A DNA stretch of 64,000 nt, taken from assembly GCF_029633865.1 (NCBI RefSeq), contig NC_079216.1, positions 63,933,107 to 63,997,106 on the forward strand. Direction: 5' to 3'. The notes beneath the pieces were generated by a model that ran no database searches, had not been told where the DNA came from, and was given only the letters and a program-made list of their open reading frames with translations. This document shows, in pieces, positions 24,388 to 35,848 of the stretch. Both the position numbers and the translations under genes were made by a program. Origin of the DNA: Lampris incognitus. Lineage: Eukaryota; Chordata; Actinopteri; Lampriformes; Lampridae. Positions within the stretch are counted from its first letter, which is position 1, and every line of letters starts with the position of its first letter.

Positions 24388-25289
24388 TGTAAAAAATAAA
24401 TAAAATATCTCGACTGCAACGGGGGGGGGGGGCTAGATAAATTAAGAGATTCTGGTTTGTTTATCTATTTTTTTTAAAAAAAAAATCCTTTCAAGTGTCG
24501 CCAATCGAGGGGAGGGGAAGGGGGGGGGGAGAGAACGCGTGGTCTAACGAGCAGCGAGGCGCCGTGGTAGTCGCGGGGTTTGCTCGTACTACTATATATC
24601 AGTGCCGGCTCCAAAAACTCCTTCGGGGTGAGGAGGAGGGGGGGGGGTTGGTGTGGTGGTGTAAAAAAAAATAATAAAATAAAACGGGCAGAAAAGGGAA
24701 ATCCGGTCAAGTAGAACGGCGCAGGGAAGGCGGGCTAGAAGAGTTTGTTATTTCTGCCGAGCACACAACAGTTCGACGTCGGCCGGCGAGGCACACAAGC
24801 CAGTGATCTGAGCGGACGGATGATGGTAATCCCCATCCTCGGTCTCCATCTCCCGGAACACCAGTACTGCTCTGTGCCGCTCACCAGCAGGCCCGCCCGC
24901 CCGCCCGCCCGCCCGCTCGCTCGCTCACACGCCGCGATACTCGCCGAGTTGCGCCACAATTTATTCCGATGTCGTCCGCGATAATTTCCGTGTGAATAGC
25001 TGCTATGTGGTGGTGGTGGTGGGGGGGGGGGGCGGGCGAGAGCGAGCGCAGGAGAGAGAAGAATTTGGGTTACTAAGTAGAAAACACGAGCGGGTCCGCG
25101 GGGTGGTGGCTGAGATGAAAAATGAATGAAATCCTTCTGCTTATTCCATGTAGCCGCGCCGGCTCGCCCGTCCGCAACGACCCGAAAAGACGCCGATGTC
25201 GTCTCGGCGGTTCCGGTCCAGACGGTCGCTCCGTGTGTGTGACTCTGATGCTTGCCGTTAAACACGCCGCCGCCGCCGCCGCCGGTCCG

Positions 25290-25299
<10 letters not shown>

Positions 25300-25321
<22 letters not shown>
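25300..25321. repeat. poly-T tract
   Basis: A long T run flanked by (CCG)n and by GAAAAAGAAAAAAAA. Another T run is at 25457-25466 and CA repeats at 25612-25652. Confidence 0.95.
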
Positions 25322-25322
<1 letters not shown>

Positions 25323-25845
25323 GATCGGGAGGAAAAAGAAAAAAAAAACCCTTGTGCCACGCAAGAGAATGTGTCTCCGGTTAGACGGCTTCGGGTTCGG
25401 GTTTTTGGGTGGAGTGAGGGTAGTGGATGTCCCGCGAACCGTTACGGAAAGGGTTGTTTTTTTTTTGTCCGTGCCCTTTAAACCCCCCTCGAGAAGCCCC
25501 GGTAGGACGTAGCTCCAGGGGAAATCCTCCGGTTTCGCCTCCGGTGAGCTGGTCGGTCTCCGCTCCGCAGAAACACTGCTGTAAACAAGAGTGGGCTCCT
25601 CTCTCGCACTCACACTCACACACTCACACACACACACACACACATACACACACGTAGCTGCGCGGATAAGGTAGTCGACAGGCTGCCAGAAAAGACGGAG
25701 TGGATCGCACTACGGCAGCGCGGCTCGGAGAGGCGAGGAGTCAAGTACGAGTCCGGTAGTGTACGAGCCCCGGGTTACGAACCCGATTTACATCGCCCTT
25801 GAAATGATCAGGCTGACTATCAAACTACAGAGACCCATGCAATAT

Positions 25846-25850
25846 ATGTA

Positions 25851-25881
<31 letters not shown>

Positions 25882-25883
25882 CA

Positions 25884-25917
<34 letters not shown>

Positions 25918-26628
25918 CACATATATACATAGATACATATATACATACATATATACACATATATATACATATATACATAGACACATACATACATACACAC
26001 ACACACATATATATAGACACACACATACATATATGCATACATACATACATACACACACACATATATATATATACATATATACACATATATACATAGACAC
26101 ACACACATACAACATACATACATACATACATATACACATATATACATAGACACACATACATACATATACACATACATACATACATACTCACACACATACA
26201 TACATACATACATACATACATACATACATACATACATACATACTCACACACATACATACATACACACATATATATATATACATATATACATAGACACACA
26301 CACACATACATACATACATACATATACACATATATACAGACACACACACATACATACATATACACATACATACATATATACATATATATACACACACATA
26401 CATATACATACATACATACATACATACATACACACACATACATATATACACACTATATACACACATATATACATAAACACACACATACATATATACACAC
26501 ACATATATATATACATACATATATACATAGACACACACATGTATATAGACACACATATATATATAGACACACACATATATATAGACACACACACACATAT
26601 AGATATAGATATAGCTATAGATATATAG

Positions 26629-26672
<44 letters not shown>
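25846..26672. repeat. TACA/TA satellite block, about 0.8 kb
   Basis: A compound array of (TACA)n, (CA)n and (TA)n ending in a TA run at 26621-26671. Open frames of 116-207 codons rich in Tyr, Val, Cys and Met on the minus strand are translations of the repeat and are rejected as genes. Confidence 0.97.
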
Positions 26673-26676
<4 letters not shown>

Positions 26677-29600
26677 GGGTCCAGACAGTGTTGTAACCGC
26701 CACTGTGAGATGTGGTCTGTCTTGGAGGCTGGTCTAACTGATGCCAGCCACGTTAGTTAGTTTTGGTTTTTTTAAGGTAATTAAAACAATTTGGAGACAT
26801 GTTGACCTACTACGCCAACAACGCTGCGACTAACTACAAGGATCATTTGTAGACAGCGTCAGTTCTTCCTTTTTCTAATGGCTTTATAATTGATTATTAT
26901 TGTTCGAGTCGCTATCGATCTTCCGTGCCGGGGGATTTTCAAATCATCCTGAGACCGTTGTTGATGTTTAGACCCGGACTCTATGAACGGGGCTGCTTCC
27001 AGATCTGCGTTTCCATACACTCTCGTCTCTGCGCCGCTGCTGTATGATAGGTTACACTCCGGGCACCATCGTCACGAGCCCAAAGTAAAACCCGACACGG
27101 ACTTTCATTCAAGTAGGCGGAATGGACTGCGCCTGCGTTTATCATTCATACATCCGCTACGTGCAGCACGGACGGCGCAGTGGGCGTTGCTGCGCGCCGG
27201 TGGACCGTTGCGTTCTCGGCGGCGTTGAGGCCGAGCTCCCGTGCGTCATTCTGGGGAGGAAATGTCAAATTCATACATAGTGACACAGGCCGCGACACAG
27301 GACCGAGACTCGAGGCGTCTTTGTCCGGTCTGCATCAGAGGTCACACCGGAAAGCTCTCGGATCCACAAGTGGTGGAGTCTGGGGACTTCTAAATGATTG
27401 CTGCTTTTTATTGAGGTGCTCTTTTCAGGGGTTTGTTTCGTTGTTGTTTTGCAGCTAGGTGGTCGGCTACCTGACATTCTCAGCAAGTTCCCCTAAATCA
27501 GGGGGTGGGCAGTCTTATCCAGAGAGGGCCAGCGTGGGTGACAGGTTTTTGTGCCAACCCAGCGGTCACACACCTGATCCCATTTGCTGAGGACGTTGAT
27601 TAGGAGGACGCAGGTGTGCGACTGCTTGGTTGGCACAAAAACCTTCACCCACGCCGGCCCTTCCTGGATGAGATTGCCCACCCCTGCCCTCAATCTACCC
27701 AGGAACAGCCCACGCCGGCCCTCCGGCGCATCAGGGCCCCATAGCTACAAACTCACCTGACGTCTGACCAGGACCACAAATACTTCCGCTTCACAGCACA
27801 ACAGGGGAATCATTGTGGGACTCACGCAGAGACAAACTGTGACGTCACCATTTTACAACTTCTCACGCTCAGGTCTGGTGCACGCTTTAAGGGCGTTAAT
27901 AGCATGGCTACCTTCTCCCATTGCCGCTACATTTCCCCACCCGTCACACGTCCAAGCCCCTCCGCGCAAAAAAAATGAGCGACGGCCTCTTTTCAAGTCC
28001 CTCTGGCAGAAGGCCACTAGCTTGCGCCCTGCCGAACCCCTACGCGCCGCCGAACCGTCTAAAGCCCATTTCCTCTGCTGCCACACAGAGCTAAGTATTG
28101 CCGAGGATCGCTGTTAACGATTCCTGCTTCTTATTCCAACAACTCCTCTGAATGTTCAGTTGTTGTTGTTGTTGTTGTTTTTTGTAAGGAGGCTTTCTGC
28201 TCAGTGCGTCTGTGCGCGTGCATTAACGCCAACGCGCACAGGCGCACACCTGTGCGCGTGGACAGGTAGCGCCTCGCACGTCGCCCTCGGAGGCGGCGCC
28301 GAATCACGGAGGGACGCGCGAGGAAACCAGGAAGTGCAGACAAGGAAAACAAACGACGACCCAGTCGGGGCAGGAAAGCCCTGGGTCCTTATAGCCACGC
28401 TGCTCCTTTGTCCCCCGCTCCTGTTTTTTGGTTCGACGTGACGTCACGCGGCAGCAGACAGCCTTCTCTCACGCGCTGCCGAGATGTGGAAGCCCGTCCG
28501 CGACGCGGCCACGCGGAAGAACCCAACCCCCCCCCCTTCCCCCCCCCGCGCTTCTCCCCTGCAGTCTGCACCAATCTGCGAAACAGCTTTAAGTGCACCT
28601 AGGAAGCGGCGTGCCCCGGCCTTACGTCATCACACGTTACCCACTGTCTGCTTCACACTGCACCTCTGCGAGGCTGCTGCGTATATTCCAGTTGTACGTG
28701 ATCGCGTGAAACCCTCGTGTATTAGTGGCCAAACGACAGATTCATGGAGGGGCTCGTGAGAAGTTGTGCAGAATCTGAGAATTGCCGAACAGGAGCATTT
28801 GCGTCACCTTCAGTACCGTAAGGACTGGTTCTCGTTCACGCTTCTGGTTAAATCAAACCCAACATACGACCCATAGCCTTGAGGCTGAAATCCTTTTTAT
28901 TTGGAATAGCCTTTTTTTTTTTGTTTGGCCATTTAGTCGCCAACTGAATCGTGCTGCCACACCGCAGCTGAACTCCACTGTTGAAAATCACACAAGGAAT
29001 TTACATTTACCACTGGACCCGTGAAACACAAGTACTCTAGCAAGGCTGCTGAGCGCCCTTCTGCAGCATCCAACACACGGGAGGATCCCCCGTCCTCTCG
29101 TTCAGCTTCATCTCCTCAACATATACAACATACTATGTCCCAGCTAGTGCACAGTCAGCCATGCAGCCCATCAATGACAATTACTGTTACAAGATCTATT
29201 GCTAACTATCAGCAAAACAATGGGATGATTTCTCCCTGTTATTAGTGTACAGAGTGTTCCCGAAATAATATACATGTAAATGTTAGACCGGAGTTAAGGA
29301 ATCAGAGGTTAGCCATGCAAATAACTGCAGCACTGAAAGATTGATCTTCACATGAAAAGCAAATCAAATGAGAGGGGGGGACGGGAGTGCATAATTAAAG
29401 TGGATTTTTCTTTTAAAAAAGCAACGTTAGAATGTGTGCTTCCGAAATACCGGTTTTAATTTCCTCTCTGTTTTCTTTTCTTTTTTAAACCCAGACTGGA
29501 CTCGGCTCTATTGGACGGTCAATGCATAGCACCTCTTGCTGCCGCCCTCTGGCGCTAAAAAGGTGGTACTGCGGTAGGGTTTCAGTAGCGTAGGGCGAAA

Positions 29601-30777
29601 GGATTGGAAATTCGAACAACTTCGCGCTCCGTCTATGGCAGCCGCATTTCAGCTCTGTGAGTGTTACGGGGATAAGAATTACACGTTATGAACTTGCTGA
29701 AGTTCGGCACAACACATTATTTTTCTTTGCATGTTCAATTTCTCTTGCTCTTCCCATATTCAAACCCGGCACCTTTCACTTAGCACCTCCTAGTGGTGAC
29801 GGCGCGGTGGTCAAGTGCCTTGCGCAGTAACGTCTCAGCCCCCTTCTTCACATGGCAGCGACGGAGTTGGGCCGGAACTGAGCTGACACTGTATGACCAC
29901 AGCATCTAACGGTTCATTTTGATTGTGCCGGTTGAGTTGTGCCAGAAATAAATGGGCCTGCAGCAGCGACCCCGAATTCAGAAGACTGGTGTGGTTTCTT
30001 CAAAGTATAGCCAGAACAAGGGTGGTGGTGGTGGTGGTGATGGGGTTACATAACCAGGGGGTCAAAGCTAACGCTGCAGTAAATTCTAATCAGTTGTCAC
30101 TTCCACAGAATTGTAGAGAAGTTGGTCTATCTGCATGCTGTGTATCTTGGCACTGTGTCCGATGCAAACTTGAGCATAAACACCAAAAAGCGTTTGTTTC
30201 CACCCAGTCAAATGCAAAGTTTATATTTTACATTGTCGTCTTAATCACAAAATATCTCATATTAGGTCAAAAGAATCATTGTAAAAAAATTTTTTTTAAA
30301 AAAGTCAAAATTGTGCACACTGATAATACTTAAGAGACGGTCAATTTCCCTGAGAATATCCACAAAATTTTCTCCAGTGCTCTCCTCTGTCTCCTCCTAA
30401 TATTCCAAAAGTGTCTCGTAGAATAACTTACTATCACGATCATATGAGTTAGGTTCGAATAGTCTGGGACATATCACAGGAGCTGATGGCGACAGAATAT
30501 GTTTGGTTTTTTTTATCCATGTTACAGTAAATTAGGATAACAAGGATATTAGTCAATCAATTCATTAGTAGTGGAGAAGCACCTACGCTTCACCCACAGG
30601 TCTGCACCACTGTGAATTAGGGTACTTTTTAGGCCCACCAGTTCACGCATATCGGGATAACTCTTTGTGCATGTGCGCATGACCCTGTTCCTTTGTGCTC
30701 CCATACTGATACTAGATGGAGAAGAGAAAAGTGCAAGAACAGAAAGCGTGCATGTGTTTCGGTAAAACGGTGCTTAA
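26673..30777. other. intergenic region between igf1r and slc5a7-like gene
   Basis: No exon, RNA gene or long intact frame was recognised. It includes one hAT MITE (27499-27686), a CpG-richer stretch at about 28200-28650 with TGACGTCA (about 28439), and otherwise complex sequence with short low-complexity runs. Confidence 0.5.
27499..27686. mobile_element. hAT-like MITE
   Basis: A 188-bp element whose ends form long inverted repeats: CAGGGGGTGGGCAG at the left and GGGCACCCCTG-type at the right, both extending through GGTTTTTGTGCCAACC. It is flanked by a near-perfect 8-bp duplication, CCCTAAAT at 27491-27498 and CCCTCAAT at 27687-27694. CAG..CTG termini and 8-bp duplications define hAT elements. 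Confidence 0.8.
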
Positions 30778-30783
30778 TTTAAT
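30778..30783 (-). terminator. possible poly(A) signal of slc5a7-like gene
   Basis: ATTAAA on the minus strand starts 2 nt after the TAG stop. It is the nearest canonical variant, but a signal so close to the stop would give a very short 3'UTR, so a more distal site is equally possible. Confidence 0.25.
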
Positions 30784-30784
30784 C

Positions 30785-31288
30785 CTACAAGCGCGTATGA
30801 AGTACATATGTATCCTGAGTTTCCTGCTCCTCTGTCACCCCCTGTTTCTCCCTGAATATCCCCAGCAGGTCCCAGGAGTGAGGCAGTAGGCGCTGAGAGA
30901 AGCCCAGCTCTGCCAGCCAGGACCCTGTAGGGATACAAAGCAGAGAGACCAGCATAGCCAGAGTCCTGAAGGGGAAGCTTTGGATCATTATCCCACCTTC
31001 CTCCTTCCAGCCAGGGTACAGGATCACGGGAGGGATCCCCAGCAGCGGTTCTCCACTCAGCAAACGCAACAGCAGCCCTGCAATGTAGCCGGTGATGGCG
31101 CCGTAGCTGTTAGCATAGCTGCAGTAAAGCACGCAGATGACTTGGGGGAAGACGACACAGAAGAGGAGGTCCCCGCTCAACAACCAGTAGGCGAGCACAC
31201 TGTCGCCAACAAATGCCAGGCCTGTGCCAGCCAGACCTACCAGCAACACACTAACCCGGATCACCCACTGCAGCTCTTGCTCAGAAGC
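30785..31288 (-). CDS. slc5a7-like exon 8 (last coding exon)
   Basis: Acceptor CCCCCACAG|GCTTCTG; 504 nt including the TAG stop. It encodes ASEQELQWVIRVSV through LSGDLLFCVVFPQVICVL, SYGAITGYIAGLLLRLLSGE and FPFRTLAML, aligning with the last five membrane segments of CHT1 (human ..NASDKEIVWVMR.. onward). The tail after the last membrane segment is about 40 residues (ending YVLHTRL) and lacks the long cytoplasmic extension of mammalian CHT1. That extension carries the dileucine-like internalisation signal, so constitutive endocytosis may differ; this is inference. Confidence 0.93.
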   Translation of the reverse strand, partial: ASEQELQWVIRVSVLLVGLAGTGLAFVGDSVLAYWLLSGDLLFCVVFPQVICVLYCSYANSYGAITGYIAGLLLRLLSGEPLLGIPPVILYPGWKEEGGIMIQSFPFRTLAMLVSLLCIPTGSWLAELGFSQRLLPHSWDLLGIFREKQGVTEEQETQDTYVLHTRL

Positions 31289-31406
31289 CTGTGGGGGGGG
31301 GGGGCATTACATCAATAAAGAAAGAGGAAGAGGGTCAAAATCACTTGCATTTCATACTTGACCACATAAGTGCAACCCCTCCCCACACACACACACATAC
31401 ACACAC

Positions 31407-31624
31407 CTGCTTCCTCAAAGTGCTCTTGTATATGTTCTGGGTAAACATGGATGCCGAGGATAGCAGCACAGAGTCCACAGACGACATGACTGCTGCAGCT
31501 ACAGAGCCAATGCCCAACACGGAGACCCATAAGGGTGTGAGATACTGCAGGGCCAGCGGCAGGATCTTCCCTGCGTCCCCGCGTTCATAGGGGGGAGGTA
31601 GGCCATATGCTGTCTGGTTCCAGT
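31407..31624 (-). CDS. slc5a7-like exon 7
   Basis: 218 nt, acceptor CTCTCAG|ACTGG, donor AAGCAG|GTGTGT. It begins with the second half of the split Asp codon (G|AC) and encodes WNQTAYGLPPPYERGDAG, then the membrane stretch to AAAVMSSVDSVLLSSASMF and NIYKSTLRKQ. The N-glycosylation sequon NQT and the MSSxDS core are conserved with CHT1. The donor lies in a CA/GT microsatellite (31382-31406), but the GT is in the correct phase. Confidence 0.92.
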
Positions 31625-31866
31625 CTGAGAGGTGAGCGACAGAGGAACAGGGGAGAGACAGAGAAGGGGTTTATGTGCATTAGGTTCGGGCTAAAGATAA
31701 CGTTGTGAAATATTTCCCCACTGAAGTGAAGGAACATTTGTGAAAATGGGTAAACTTGTGAAAATAATAAAAAATGACACAGCTCGTGCCTACGTCTATG
31801 CACACTTATATATTGGCCATGGCTGTGTGAATTCGTGCACATAATTGTGTATTCAGTCACACACAC

Positions 31867-32020
31867 CTGTAGCGGCAGTCACTACTCCAATGACAACTGA
31901 AGGAATTCCTGCAAGTAAGACTACCCCGGCGGCAGCAAAGCAGGTGACCTGAGCCTGAGCAGAGGAGGCTGCAGAGAGGATACGCTGGTGTAAAGCCTGG
32001 TAGGCCAGCCCACCTAGAGA
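31867..32020 (-). CDS. slc5a7-like exon 6
   Basis: 154 nt, acceptor TTGTAG|TCTCTAGG, donor GCTACAG|GTGTGT. It encodes SLGGLAYQALHQRILSAASS followed by AQAQVTCFAAAG and IPSVVIGVVTAAT. The GG-x2-Y/WQA-x2-QR(I/V)LS motif, characteristic of the SLC5 fold in CHT1, is present. Confidence 0.92.
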
Positions 32021-32620
32021 CTACAACACACATACACACAAATACAGAAGGTTTATCAGTAAACAACTTCATATCATATATGAGTCACGTGATGTCACTT
32101 CTGTTAGAATCAGCTTAGCTTAAAGTGTGGCTTTATCTAAGAATGCTTGCAAGGGCCTCTTGGAGTAGAACTTTCACAACAAGAGCTTTAACGAAAGTCA
32201 AGCTAAGTTGAATTAGCAAATGTGCACACGCGCACACACACACACACACACATATTTTAAAGTAGTTCTTTGGTGACTGATGAGACACATTCTAGCTTTT
32301 ATAATGTTGCATTATGATTTTAACTACAGCGTTTAACAGCCAACCTGACTTTAACTCCAGGTTTTAACATTTAATCTGAATCTGGCATTGCACAAGCAAA
32401 AAAACAAACACAAAAAAACAAATCTTAGGACCAATTTGATGATGCACTGCCCTTCTTAACTGACATAGTGACATGTGAGATGATTGATGAGACAATGAGA
32501 TGATTTCCTAGGAATTTGCAGGTAAAGTTTGCTGTTAGTTTGGCACATTGAAGAAAGCCAGGTCAGAAGTATTGGCTCATTCACATTCACATTCATGCAC
32601 AGACGGGTTTAAAATCTGAC

Positions 32621-32764
32621 CAATAGGAGCATCTCATCTGTCCATTTCCCTGCGTCCTCCAGCTTCAGTTCACCTAGCCATGGTCTATCATTTGATTGGT
32701 TCAGGAAGGTTGTGTGTGTGAGGTCAATGACCGGATTGACAACTAAGAACGGGATGCAGAGCCA
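32621..32764 (-). CDS. slc5a7-like exon 5
   Basis: 144 nt, phase 0 at both ends, acceptor CTGTTTCAG|TGGCTC, donor CTATTG|GTCAGA (weak). It encodes WLCIPFLVVNPVIDL, RPWLGELKLEDAGKW and TDEMLLL. The PWLG motif of CHT1 is conserved. Joining to exon 6 gives LLLSLGG, parallel to LLLMLGG in human. Confidence 0.9.
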
Positions 32765-32916
32765 CTGAAACAGAAAAACAGTGATTGGAAAGCGCTGACC
32801 TATCAATGCCAATCTTGTGTGAATGCCTACATTTCTAAGACCCACCCCCCACCCCCCACCCGTCTTCAGCCCTCCTCTCATTCATCCTTTCCCTCCTCAC
32901 TTCCTCTGTCTCTCAC

Positions 32917-33065
32917 CAGGCCAATGAAGACAAAGGAAAGCTGGAGGACATCAGTGTAGGCAACTGAGTACAGACCCCCCATTAGTGTGTAGATTATGGA
33001 CACAGCAGCAGAGATGACAATGGAGACGGTGGAGGACAGTCCTACAATCACACTTATTGTCCCTC
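32917..33065 (-). CDS. slc5a7-like exon 4
   Basis: 149 nt, acceptor TTTTCCAG|GAGGG, donor GGCCTG|GTGAGA. It encodes GTISVIVGLSSTVSIVISAA, then VSIIYTLMGGLYSVAYTDVL and QLSFVFIGL. The YTLxGGLYSVAYTDVxQL block is the strongest CHT1 signature in the window. Confidence 0.95.
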
Positions 33066-33221
33066 CTGGAAAATGCCAAAAGTACACCAAAATTAGAAAA
33101 CCACAGGCAAAAAGTCCCCCAGTGCTATAGTAAAGCTGTATAATGTGAAGACTAGTTGCGGTCTCGGTGCTGTGTAAAGTGTTAAGTGAGGTGTAAAGGT
33201 CCAGTGTCAATGATGACCAAC

Positions 33222-33377
33222 CCAGAGCGGTGAGGATGCAGGACACCCACAAGATATCGCTGAGCAGTGCAGGAAACAGCAGTGCTGTGGTGAATGGGTT
33301 GCCATAGCAATGCTGAAATGGGTCCAACATGGTCATGTACCGTTTCGATCTCATGGGTTTGGCAAAAAACAATCCCG
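33222..33377 (-). CDS. slc5a7-like exon 3
   Basis: 156 nt, acceptor GTCTTCAG|CGGGATTG, donor GCTCTGG|GTTGGT (weak but phase-correct). It encodes GLFFAKPMRSKRYMTMLDPF, QHCYGNPFTTALLFPALLSD and ILWVSCILTALG. The preceding intron is the 13.4 kb transposon-filled one. Confidence 0.93.
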
Positions 33378-33439
33378 CTGAAGACCAAGCAAAAGAAAAA
33401 AAGTGACTTTTCAGACTGTATGTATCAAATAATAACAAT

Positions 33440-35105
33440 AGATAATAATAATAATGTAATTTACTTATATGGCACTTTTCAAAATACTCAGACACTTTAC
33501 ATATGTTAAAATAAACATAAAAGCAACATATCAAAAGCATAAAACACAACATTAATCACATATTAAAAGCAATGCTGATGAGGTGAGCTTAGATTGGCGA
33601 TTTAAATATGGACAGATCGGTGCAGGCTCTGATATGATTGGGGAGGGAGTTCCAGAGCAAGTGGGCAGCAATGGAGAAGGTTCTGTTCCCCAAGTTCCAG
33701 TGTTTTGTCCTGTATGGTGAAGACAGGAGGTTGATGTTGGGGGAGCAAAGGCTGCAGGAAGGAGTATGATAGTGGAGCAGGCCAGTGAGAGGGGGCTTGG
33801 TTATGGAGGAAATTGTGAGTGAGGAGAAGGACTTTGAATTGGATCCGTTGTGGGACAGACCCAGTGGAGGTTCTGGAGGAAAGGGATGATGTGGTCATGG
33901 GAGCGGGAGTTGTTGAGCTGGCAGGCAGCAGAGTTCTGGATGTACTGGATGGACGATGAGCCGTAGAGAATGCTGTTGAGTAGTCAATTCTGGATGTGAT
34001 GAAGGCATGGATCAAGGTTTCAGCAGTAGAGGAGGAGATTGAAGGGCAGAGACGAGCTATGTTTTGAGGAGGAAAAAGGAAAACAATTTGATTGATGTGG
34101 TGTTCAAAGGAGAGGTTGCTGTCGAAAATTATTCCGAGGTTGGGGATATGTGGGGACGGGGACAGAGAGGAGTTATCGATGGCAAGGCAGAAGTTGTGAG
34201 TGGTTTTGGCAAGAGATTTTGGACCGATGATAATCATGTCAGATTTGTCACAATTTAGTTTGAGGAAGTTGGTTTGCATCCATGATTTAATTTCAGTGAG
34301 GTAGTTGGTCAGACTGGAATAAGTTGTAGTGGTGAGGGATTTAGTGGAGATGTAGAGCTGGCCATCATTAGATTGTTTTAGATTGTTTTATTAGCCACAC
34401 AACCAAGGCTGGTGGAATTTGTTTTCAGTACACATTAAACTCTGGAGCACAGTACATACATGGACAACAACAGACATCAAACGCACAACCAAATCAAACA
34501 AACATCGACGTTAGCAGTAGAAATGGAGACCATGATGACGTATTGTTACCACTAAAGTTATAAAAGATGAACAGGTGAAGACCAAGCACCGAACCCTGGG
34601 GGACGCCTTGGGACAAAGGAGCGGTGAAGGAGGTGCAGTTGTTGAGGCTGACGAACTGTTGTCTGTTTGAGAGCTATGACTTTAGCCAGGACAGGGCAGT
34701 ACCGGTGATGTTGAGAGAGGATTCGGGAGAGAAGAATGGTGTGGTTGATGGTGTTGAAATCTGCAGTGAGGTCGACGAGGATGAGAATGCTGAGGTGGCT
34801 AGAGTCTGCGGAGAGGAGGAGGTCTTTAGTGATTTTAAGGAGGGCTGTTTCTGTGCTGTGAGTAGAAACCAGATGGAAATGGTTCGAGCAGGTTGTTGGC
34901 GATGAGGTGAACTTTGAGTTGGGAGGTCACAACATGTTCCAGTATTTTTGACAGAAAGGGGAGATTTGAGATAGACTGGAAATTGCTCATGACATCAGGG
35001 TTGAGTCCAGGTTTTTTGAGGATGGGGTTGTAGGCAGACAGTTTAAGTGTATGGGGGACTGAACAAGAGTGAAGTAGTTAATGATTTCTGTGATGAGAGA
35101 GGCAC
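33440..35105 (-). mobile_element. L2-like LINE, 3' half, degenerate
   Basis: Minus-strand reading shows reverse transcriptase pieces: SSFNITGTALSWLKS-type, QGVPQGSVLGLHLFIFY, then DGQLYISTKSLTTTTY, NFLKLNCDKSDMIIIGPKSL, NLGIIFDSNLSFEHHINQI, HAFITSRIDYS and VPQRIQFKVLLLTHNFLHNQ. The 3'UTR-like part at 33440-33600 ends in TTATTATTATTA (minus). A foreign 145-bp AT-rich piece (about 34368-34512) interrupts the catalytic YADD region, and frameshifts follow. A non-functional copy inside the choline transporter intron. Confidence 0.85.
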
Positions 35106-35111
35106 TCCAAC

Positions 35112-35848
35112 CCGGTCAACACTAAGATTAATGGTCAGGAGGTTGAAATTGTTGAGTCATACAAGTACTTGGGCACTATAATTGATAACAAGCTGAACTT
35201 CGCTTGTAATACCAATTTGCTATGCAACAAAAAAAAGCCAGCAGCACCTTTGTTATCTGAGGAAGGTGGCTAAGTTCGGTGTCGACAGGTCCCTGATGAC
35301 TGTGTTCTACAGATCTTTTATTGAGTTGGTTAGTACTTTTTCTTTTATCGGTTGGTATGCCTCTCTCAATCTTAAACAGAAAAATGCACTAACAAAGGTA
35401 ATCAAGGCCTGCAGTAGTAAGTATCACAGGTACCCAACAGAAAAGTCTGTCTGGTTTATATAAGTGGATGTTAAGAAAAGCAGAATCCATCCTGTCTGAC
35501 AGCACAACATCCCCTGCACCTAGAGTTTCAGACCTTGCCTTCTGGTTCCCGCTTCAAATACCCAGTAGTCAAAACCAATAGATACAAACACTCCTTCATT
35601 CCCCCCACCATTTCACTGCTAAACTCCAATAGTAAGAGGTAATACCAGCTCGACCTTGATAAACACTGTTAACACTGTTTACTGTTGCATTGCTTTTCAT
35701 TGGCTTTGTTCTCTTCCCTACATGTTGTATTTGTTTGTATTTATTTGCCTTGTGTGTTCTGTGGAGTGTTTGTGTGTTTAAATGTTGCCGCTGCTACACA
35801 ACAATTGCCCCTCTGGGAACAAATAAAACCTACTTGACTTGAATTCTT
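35112..35848 (+). mobile_element. LINE reverse transcriptase C-terminal fragment
   Basis: The plus-strand reading NPVNTKINGQEVEIVESYKY, LGTIIDNKLNF, then SLMTVFYRSFIELV and degenerate HPLHLEFQTLPSG, RYKHSFIPPTISLLN is typical of the 3' end of jockey-superfamily LINEs. It ends in an ACAAATAAAACCTACTTGAC tail at 35819-35842. Several stops are present. Clade not assigned. Confidence 0.75.

Larger units (their letters stand above)
24340..25800 (-). promoter_or_regulatory. igf1r: igf1r 5'UTR and promoter region
   Basis: The minus-strand sequence upstream of the igf1r start is GC-rich with many CpGs. It carries a (GGC)n run (about 25259-25288), a GC/CGCC tract (24894-24925), poly-pyrimidine runs and no TATA box that I could identify. 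IGF1R promoters in vertebrates are TATA-less and GC-rich with long leaders, which fits. The transcription start cannot be placed. A long minus-strand open frame across 24735-25649 is made of homopolymers and microsatellites and is not considered a gene. Confidence 0.6.

Noticed and set aside
24735-25649. 304-codon minus-strand frame upstream of igf1r
   Set aside because: Crosses poly-T, (GGC)n and CA repeats and reads as poly-Phe, poly-Lys and poly-Pro; it lies in the probable igf1r leader/promoter and resembles no protein.
25820-26598. Minus-strand frames of 116-207 codons rich in Tyr, Val, Cys and Met
   Set aside because: Translations of TACA/TA microsatellite; all frames are equally open.
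33602-34279. 225-codon minus-strand frame as a host gene
   Set aside because: It matches LINE reverse transcriptase thumb sequence and is internally frameshifted.
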